From the NCBI GenBank assembly GCA_037349105.1, contig JAYJMM010000116.1, positions 1,116,001 to 1,180,000 on the forward strand: a stretch of 64,000 nucleotides of DNA, read 5' to 3'. Both the position numbers and the translations under genes were made by a program. Source of the stretch: Limnomonas spitsbergensis (lineage: Eukaryota > Chlorophyta > Chlorophyceae > Chlamydomonadales). Each line of letters starts with the position of its first letter. The stretch's first letter is position 1. The notes beneath the pieces were generated by a model. That model saw nothing but the letters and a program-made list of their open reading frames with translations, had not been told where the DNA came from and made no database searches. Positions 58,760 through 64,000 of the stretch are shown here, in pieces.

Positions 58760-59300
58760 CTACCAAGCTAAGCTACGGTTCGGATGGCGCAATGCCACTC
58801 GTGACATCTGGTGCCTCGTGTCATCCAGGCCGGGGTGTCATCATAAGCGTTGGAAACAACTAAAACGTAACAGACGGTGCTGCCGAGATGTTCAGTCATC
58901 AGGGGCACATTGCCCATGGGATGGTATAATTGGTGTAACAGTGGGATTGCCCGAGTTGGACAGAAGCTGGGAAAACAGGCAGGTGTTATTCGAGGATGCT
59001 GCCTACCCATGATTCTCAGAATCCCAGATAGATCAGACTACGCTGCTGGTCCATTCGAGCGCTCCCTTACATGGGGGATAATGGCACAGTGTGTGCACGA
59101 CCCGCTGTTAGTTTGCAGCAAGGACTTTCAGGCAGCGTCCAAGATTTGCATAAATATCAAATGCAGCTTCTTCAGATGTTAAATGGACATCTCCTATTAA
59201 CAGCCCCTTTGTCGAGGCAGCCATGGCGGTAAGAAAAGAAGCTCTGCATTGACACTACTGATTTTTCAAGGAAACCAAACATAAAGGCCATCGAGGTTCG
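58760..59300. other. No gene seen
   Basis: Several overlapping open frames of 60-100 codons occur on both strands without family resemblance. CCATGGCGGTAAG at 59221-59233 could be a start codon plus donor, but no following exon was found. Confidence 0.35.
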
Positions 59301-59465
59301 AATCAGTCCTCAAGATTTGTAACATAGCCCTCGAGGTTTAAAACACAGCCCTCGAGATTTGGAACATAAGAACTTAGCCTTCGAGGTTTGAAAGAGAGCC
59401 CTCGTAATTTGAATCACTGCTCTCCAGATTTGAAACTTAGCCCTCGAGATTTGGAACACAGCAGC
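59300..59465 (+). repeat. CCCTCGAGATTTGGAAC degenerate repeat
   Basis: About seven units of (AG)CCCTCGAG(A/G)TTTGAAACAT(A)(AG) occur, with a period of about 23-26 bp. A tRNA-like TTCGAATC near 59295 belongs to this repeat. Confidence 0.65.
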
Positions 59466-59777
59466 AATGTAGGTGGCAACTAGCAAAAGTGATTGGGTAC
59501 ATGACTTGCATCTGTATACACCAGCGCAGCAACAAAGTTGAGATGTATGCACGGACACCAGTGAAGCCGTGACAACGTTACGATGAGGGTGCATGCCAAA
59601 GGGTCTGAGATGTAAAAGATTCTAGACAGGCAACACTCAAACTGCATATGATATTCGGGATACCAGATGCATACGTACATCCTTTTTTAACTCTCACACA
59701 AACAAGCCGTGCAAACGTCTCCTAAAATGCCTTAACACAAACCACCAGGAAAATGGAGGAGGACTTCATGCCACAAA

Positions 59778-60000
59778 AATAGATACCGTCTCCAAACAAT
59801 AGATACCGTCTCCAAACAATAGATACCGTCTCCAAACAATAGATACCGTCTCCAAACAATAGATACCGTCTCCAAACAATAGATACCGTCTCCAAACAAT
59901 AGATACCGTCTCCAAACAATAGATACCGTCTCCAAACAATAGATACCGTCTCCAAACAAAAGATACCGTCTCCAAACAATAGATACCGTCTCCAAACAAT
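59778..60000 (+). repeat. 20-bp array AGATACCGTCTCCAAACAAT
   Basis: Eleven tandem units, nearly all identical, are followed by two copies of GAAATGCATTCCAGCATGAA. The uniformity implies recent expansion. There are no spacers, so this is not a CRISPR array. Confidence 0.93.
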
Positions 60001-60603
60001 GAAATGCATTCCAGCATGAATGCATTCCAAAACAATGAAATGCATTCCAGCATGAACTTCAGATGCATGAGAAAGGTAATTATCAGATCACTCTGCAAAA
60101 CAGCGTGATCAGTTGATCACTAATCACACAAAAACTAACATGCTCATCGACCATCAATAATTCCTGACCTGGGCTGTGGATCAGTATTCAAATTACGAAA
60201 GGGCATAAATTGGTTGAGGACATCAGGTACTGCTGTTCACCACCGGAATGACAGCACTCGACAGTCAAAACATTTGGAACTTCAACAATGCCATCGACTC
60301 GGTTCTCATTGACTGAATGACATCAAGCGTAACATTTCTTTGTTGGCGCTCAAGACATGCAATTCAAACAAATCATATCAGTGATTTGCACCCGCCTTGA
60401 CAAAAGTGATGGTACCCGTAGGTTACTCTTAGGAATCACGATTGCCCCCCCATGCATTACTGTATCGCTATTTTGCTATCTTCCTATGGTCAAGGCAGAC
60501 AGGAAAACATCAATGTGACAGGTGCACATGGTGACATGTGCACAGCATGCCAGTGCTTGCAGAATGCGGAGTTGCCGTCAGATGAGCTTTACGCTCTTGA
60601 AAG

Positions 60604-60834
60604 CTGTTTCCCGCTGGACAGGTGGCTGCTGCCTAGCTGCTTGCCGCTGGAGAAAGGGCTGCCGCCTAGCTGCTTGCCGCTGGAGAAGTGGCTGCTGCCT
60701 AGCTGCTTGCCGCTGGAGAAAGGGCTGCCGCCTAGCTGCTTGCCGCTGGAGAAGTGGCTGCTGCCTAGCTGCTTGCCGCTGGAGAAAGGGCTGCCGCCTA
60801 GCTGCCTGCTGCTGGAGAAGGGGCTGCTGCCTAG
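60604..60834 (+). repeat. 33-bp array of acceptor-like units before a putative exon
   Basis: About seven units of GCTGC(T/C)GCCTAG, CTGCTTGCCGCTGGAGAA, G(TG/GG) alternate in two forms (66-bp super-unit). The last unit, GCTGCTGCCTAG then TCGTTTGCCGCTGGAGAA, runs into an open frame at 60835 (SFAAGEKAAS). Each unit therefore carries a TAG acceptor and a copy of the exon start. Confidence 0.7.
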
Positions 60835-61311
60835 TCGTTTGCCGCTGGAGAAAAGGCTGCCTCCCGTCGACCAATCCTGGCTTGGGAAGGAAGCAGACCC
60901 GGGCAGCGCATCAAGGCCAAGCGGGTGGACCTGGCTCCTGCGAATGAGCCTTCGGGACCCGCGCAAGTTCAGGTTAGAGTTTTGCAGTAGCAGCTTGAGG
61001 CTGCGCGACTGCGCCAGCCGCGGGCCGATAGATGATATTTGGAGTGCAAAGCCGCCACGCCGCGGCCTGCGCGGGGTCGGCGAAGAAGGCTGGCGAGCGT
61101 CCAGCGAACTAACAGAGAGACCGCAATGGGCTGGAGCCAGTTCGGATCGAGATCTTTCATACACCTGTTCTCCCGACGAGCTGGTTGGGCATGACGTGCT
61201 GTTCTGCAAACAGCGCCTGCCTCCCACAAATGCCGGCAGCCGGTGTTTGTCCTCACCGGGGATGAGTGGACCTGTTTCCGCATCGTCCTGGAATGCTATG
61301 ACCCTCAATGA
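60835..61311 (+). CDS. Putative 3' exons of an unidentified gene
   Basis: Exon A 60835-60972 (46 codons; contains SFAAGEKAASRRPILAW, RIKAKRVDLAPANEPS and ends AQVQ) has a TAG acceptor and a GTTAGA donor. Exon B 61240-61311 (24 codons; PVFVLTGDEWTCFRIVLECY then DPQ and TGA) follows a CCGGCAG acceptor and joins in phase 0. Upstream exons were not found. The family is not recognised. The alternative long frame through this region on the plus strand crosses the 33-bp array and has a biased, repeat-driven composition. The model rests on splice signals and protein-like composition only. Confidence 0.35.
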
Positions 61312-63460
61312 CCTGCTGGCGGTTACTGCACCAGGCGAGCTGTCGCGCAATGGCCACACCTGCTGCTGCTGCTGCGCAGCGGGCTGCCTTTCGAGGCTGC
61401 TTGCAATAATAGTGGGCGAGCTTTCATCGTCACGTGGTCGGCCACTTGGTGACAGACCTGATGAGAAACAACTCCAAAGGAGTCTGGTGAATTTACCCCG
61501 GCCCCTGTTGACTCCTTCTTCAGACTGCAAGAACCGCAAAAATGGACAGCAGCAGAGGATGGAGCAGAGGGGATGGAGTGAGGATCATCACTAACAAGGT
61601 GCTGTTCATTGCTTGGGTCTGGGTCAGAGCACCGGTTACGTTACTCCTGAGCTGAGCTGATACCACTTGTGTCCACTATTTTCCCAGTTGATATCTGGAA
61701 TGTGGTTGAACACATCTAAAATCGAGAATCGGTACCGGCAAGCGCTATCATAACCAACTTTAGTTTGTTTTGTTTGAGGCCACAGTACAGGACATGTACC
61801 TACTGTCTGCGTGGGCAACCCAGCATTCACCCATTCGACCCAGAGATAATCATGCAGAGACTGGAGCAGTAGCCCTGCGCATGATACATGCTTCTTATGC
61901 AACTCGCTCAGCAGGCTGCTGCAAACGGATGTGAGGATGGATCTCAGCCGATTACGCAGCCGCACAAGCTTGGGCACAGGTCGCCTTCTGCCAAGCAAAA
62001 CTCTCACCGTTTTGACGAGCTGGAAGCGAGGTGGGGCTCAGCTTCCAGAAGCAGGAGTGGTCAAATCGAATTGTCTGCTTCAGAAGCCGGCTAGGTCGAT
62101 GCAACAAGCGACAGTATTCATGGTGGTGGTGGGTTGTGATCACAGACCCTTGGCAAATGCCTGATTCGAAAGCTCCTCGCCGGCGCGCTCGCGGTGGACA
62201 GCAATAGCTGTCAGAATTCTGAAGGGGCTGGTATCAGAACACAAGACTTCACTCGGCTAAACTAATCTGAAGCGATTGATTTACGCATTGTGACCAACTT
62301 GCAGCAAACTTGCGCTGGCCTGCCATGACCCCCTGCCATGACTTAACCGCCGTCCCCTAAATCCTAATTGAGCATCGAACTTCACACTTGGGTCCACACC
62401 CGACGAAAAAACGCGACGTGTCATATCGGTGTCAAATGTCTACCAGTGATGCACATACGCTCATGCATGGATAATTTTCTCGGATACGGCCGCACGTCTG
62501 GCCGAAAGCGTATCCAAGGATACGTAGAAAGAAAGAAAGAAAACGCCTGAGCGTGGCTTAAGGAATACGGGATTTTAAATGCCGTACACGCAGAAAGACA
62601 TAGCTCTTAAACGAAAGTGTGGATTCGTGTGGGCAGTTATTTCGCATTCTCTAACGTTTCCTACGCTGAACGTCGGCTTCCCTCTTCCATACCGTCATAT
62701 ATATAATAATGAAGCAAGCGATGATTGGTACCCTCAGGTCGACTGGAGTTGCCCCCCTGCCCCCCCCTAAGGCCCCCCCTAGCGCCCTGCCTAGCGCCCC
62801 CCCCAAGGCCACCCCTACGTCATTTTCTCCTCATAATTTAGGCTGATACACTGCGTTAGTAAGAGAGATAACCAGGGCTATTGCGTCGCAAGATGCAGTG
62901 TAGAAACGCAACTTTTTGAACGTGTATGACATGCAAACCAGGGGGGTGCAAACTGGGGGCAGCGACAGGCATTGCCGCCTGTGGTCAGAACTCAACTGCG
63001 AACTCGACTGTTGCCAGTGCAGGTGACAGCCAGCCAGCGATGTGAATCTGGCAGTCATTGCTCCGCATGCGCCCTCTCTGATAGCAACGTTTCCTCATGG
63101 AAACTTTTCCCAACGCAAATCGAAGAGGTGAAGCCAATCCGACACTGTCAACCCTGCTTTCAACATCGGTTAATAGAAACGTGCCGAACGCGACCCGAGG
63201 AGATGAAGACCCTCGGACACTGCCAGGTGCCAACGTCGCTGCGCCCATAGAGGAGCGCACCCTTCCCTCGACAGACAGCTACGGGCAGGCACCCCAGCCC
63301 CTCCATCAGCAACAATCCTTACGACAGCCACGACCCCTACCGCTGCCACAACTTCGGCCCTTGCACGCACATGCGAAAGCCTTAGCCAGAGACTGCACCC
63401 GATCCTGTCGTTTTTTTTCAGCTATGCCACGGGATAATATGGCGTGTGCTTAGGCAACTG
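61312..63460. other. No firmly supported gene
   Basis: A plus-strand frame near 61888-62094 (with SAKQNSHRFDELEARWGSAS) and a minus-strand frame 62007-61636 have protein-like composition but no recognisable family or splice context. The stretch 62755-62815 is C-rich with CCCCTAGCGCCCTGCC repeats. Confidence 0.35.
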
Positions 63461-63714
63461 CTTACATGCGTACGACTGGGCATAACTGCATGATAGGGTA
63501 CATGCTTACACGGACAGGGTTGGGCACGGGCTTATCAATGTTTCCCAGGGCTCCCCATGCATGCTAGGCACGGCGTTCTCATGCGTAGGCATGTCCATGG
63601 TCACGGACACCCATCCTCAACATCGGCCATGCCCTTGCTAGCTACACCTCGGCCCAAGTACAGACGAGAGCCTCAGCCAGAGCTTGCTGCACCTGTGCAC
63701 CATGCCTGCTATTT

Positions 63715-64000
63715 TTCCAGTGCTACCATGGGGTGCTTGAGTGCTTCCACGGGATTCAGTGCTGCCACGGGATTCAGTGTTGCCACGGGATTCAGTGCTG
63801 CCACGGGATTCAGTAATGCCATGGGATTCAGTGCTACCACGGGATTCAGTGCTACCACGGGATACAGTGTTACTACGGGATTCAGTGCTGCCACGGGATT
63901 CAGTGCTACCACGGATTCAATGCTACCTCGGGATTTTCAGTGCTACCACGGGATGCAGTGCTACCACGGGATGCAGTGCTACCACGGGAAACATTGCTAC
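63715..64000 (+). repeat. 18-bp array CACGGGATTCAGTGCTAC, cut by the window edge
   Basis: About fifteen units of (G)CCACGGGATTCAGTGCT(G/A) with a few substitutions run to the end of the window. The true right border is outside. The minus-strand frame here (LNPVVALNPVA) is repeat-driven. Confidence 0.9.

Noticed and set aside
59285..59330. tRNA T-arm-like GAGGTTCGAATC
   Set aside because: It belongs to a local CCTCGAGGTTTGAA repeat. No cloverleaf could be assembled.
59778..60000. CRISPR-like appearance of short direct repeats
   Set aside because: Units abut with no unique spacers, and the window is eukaryotic. The same applies to the other arrays.
60452..61594. 380-codon plus-strand frame and 316-codon minus-strand frame
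   Set aside because: Both run through the 33-bp array and rely on its stop-free frames. The alternative two-exon model has better splice signals, though it is itself weak.

Overview
The window is nuclear DNA from a eukaryote with spliceosomal genes. It is most likely a green alga (chlorophyte or prasinophyte lineage). That placement is an inference from a plant-type RSZ22-like SR protein, a TGD1-like plastid lipid permease with a transit-peptide-like N-terminus, and TGTAA (the green-algal polyadenylation signal) in the tails of retrotransposon remnants. All gene models were built by hand from splice sites, reading-frame phase and family resemblance. The five main models join in phase at every junction.

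Layout from left to right: (1) 780-3696, minus strand: the 5' half of a TGD1/MlaE-type ABC permease gene that runs off the left edge. (2) 5356-9572, plus strand: an RSZ22/SRSF7-like splicing factor (RRM, zinc knuckle, RS tail). (3) 12085-39063, minus strand: a 15-exon, 530-residue FAD-dependent monooxygenase of the kynurenine-3-monooxygenase-like group. About 94 percent of this 27-kb gene is intron, and one intron carries a 13-kb array of about 333 copies of a 39-bp unit. (4) 39286-43783, plus strand: an eyes-absent (EYA) HAD-phosphatase homologue, divergent from the monooxygenase across 222 bp. (5) 44595-48308, plus strand: enolase in 13 coding exons. (6) 48640-49745: nested fragments of a LINE. 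(7) 51521-56723, plus strand: a low-complexity nuclear-looking protein of unknown function whose second intron holds two terminal-inverted-repeat elements. (8) 57470-58552: a 5'-truncated LINE copy. (9) 60835-61311: a putative small gene fragment. The right end is mostly short tandem repeats.

The most unusual theme is that many introns contain tandem, decayed copies of the edge of a neighbouring exon together with its splice site. Some arrays copy the acceptor plus the 5' part of the exon: TGD1 exon 3, EYA exon 2, monooxygenase exons 7, 8 and 13, and the 60.8-kb gene. Others copy the 3' part of the exon plus its donor: SR exon 5, monooxygenase exons 5, 6 and 12, TGD1 exon 3 and the unknown gene's exon 2. 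Copy numbers run from one to about thirty. The 13-kb array has acceptor-like units on the sense strand and may be the extreme case. I know of no described system with this organisation and regard it as the main discovery candidate here.

The genes do not form an operon or an obvious pathway. Short dispersed elements with a CAGCTACA head and a GGCCTACGG core occur at least eleven times, in introns and between genes. Long open frames in the 13-26 kb and 31-33 kb regions are by-products of repeat units whose length is divisible by three, and I do not call them genes.
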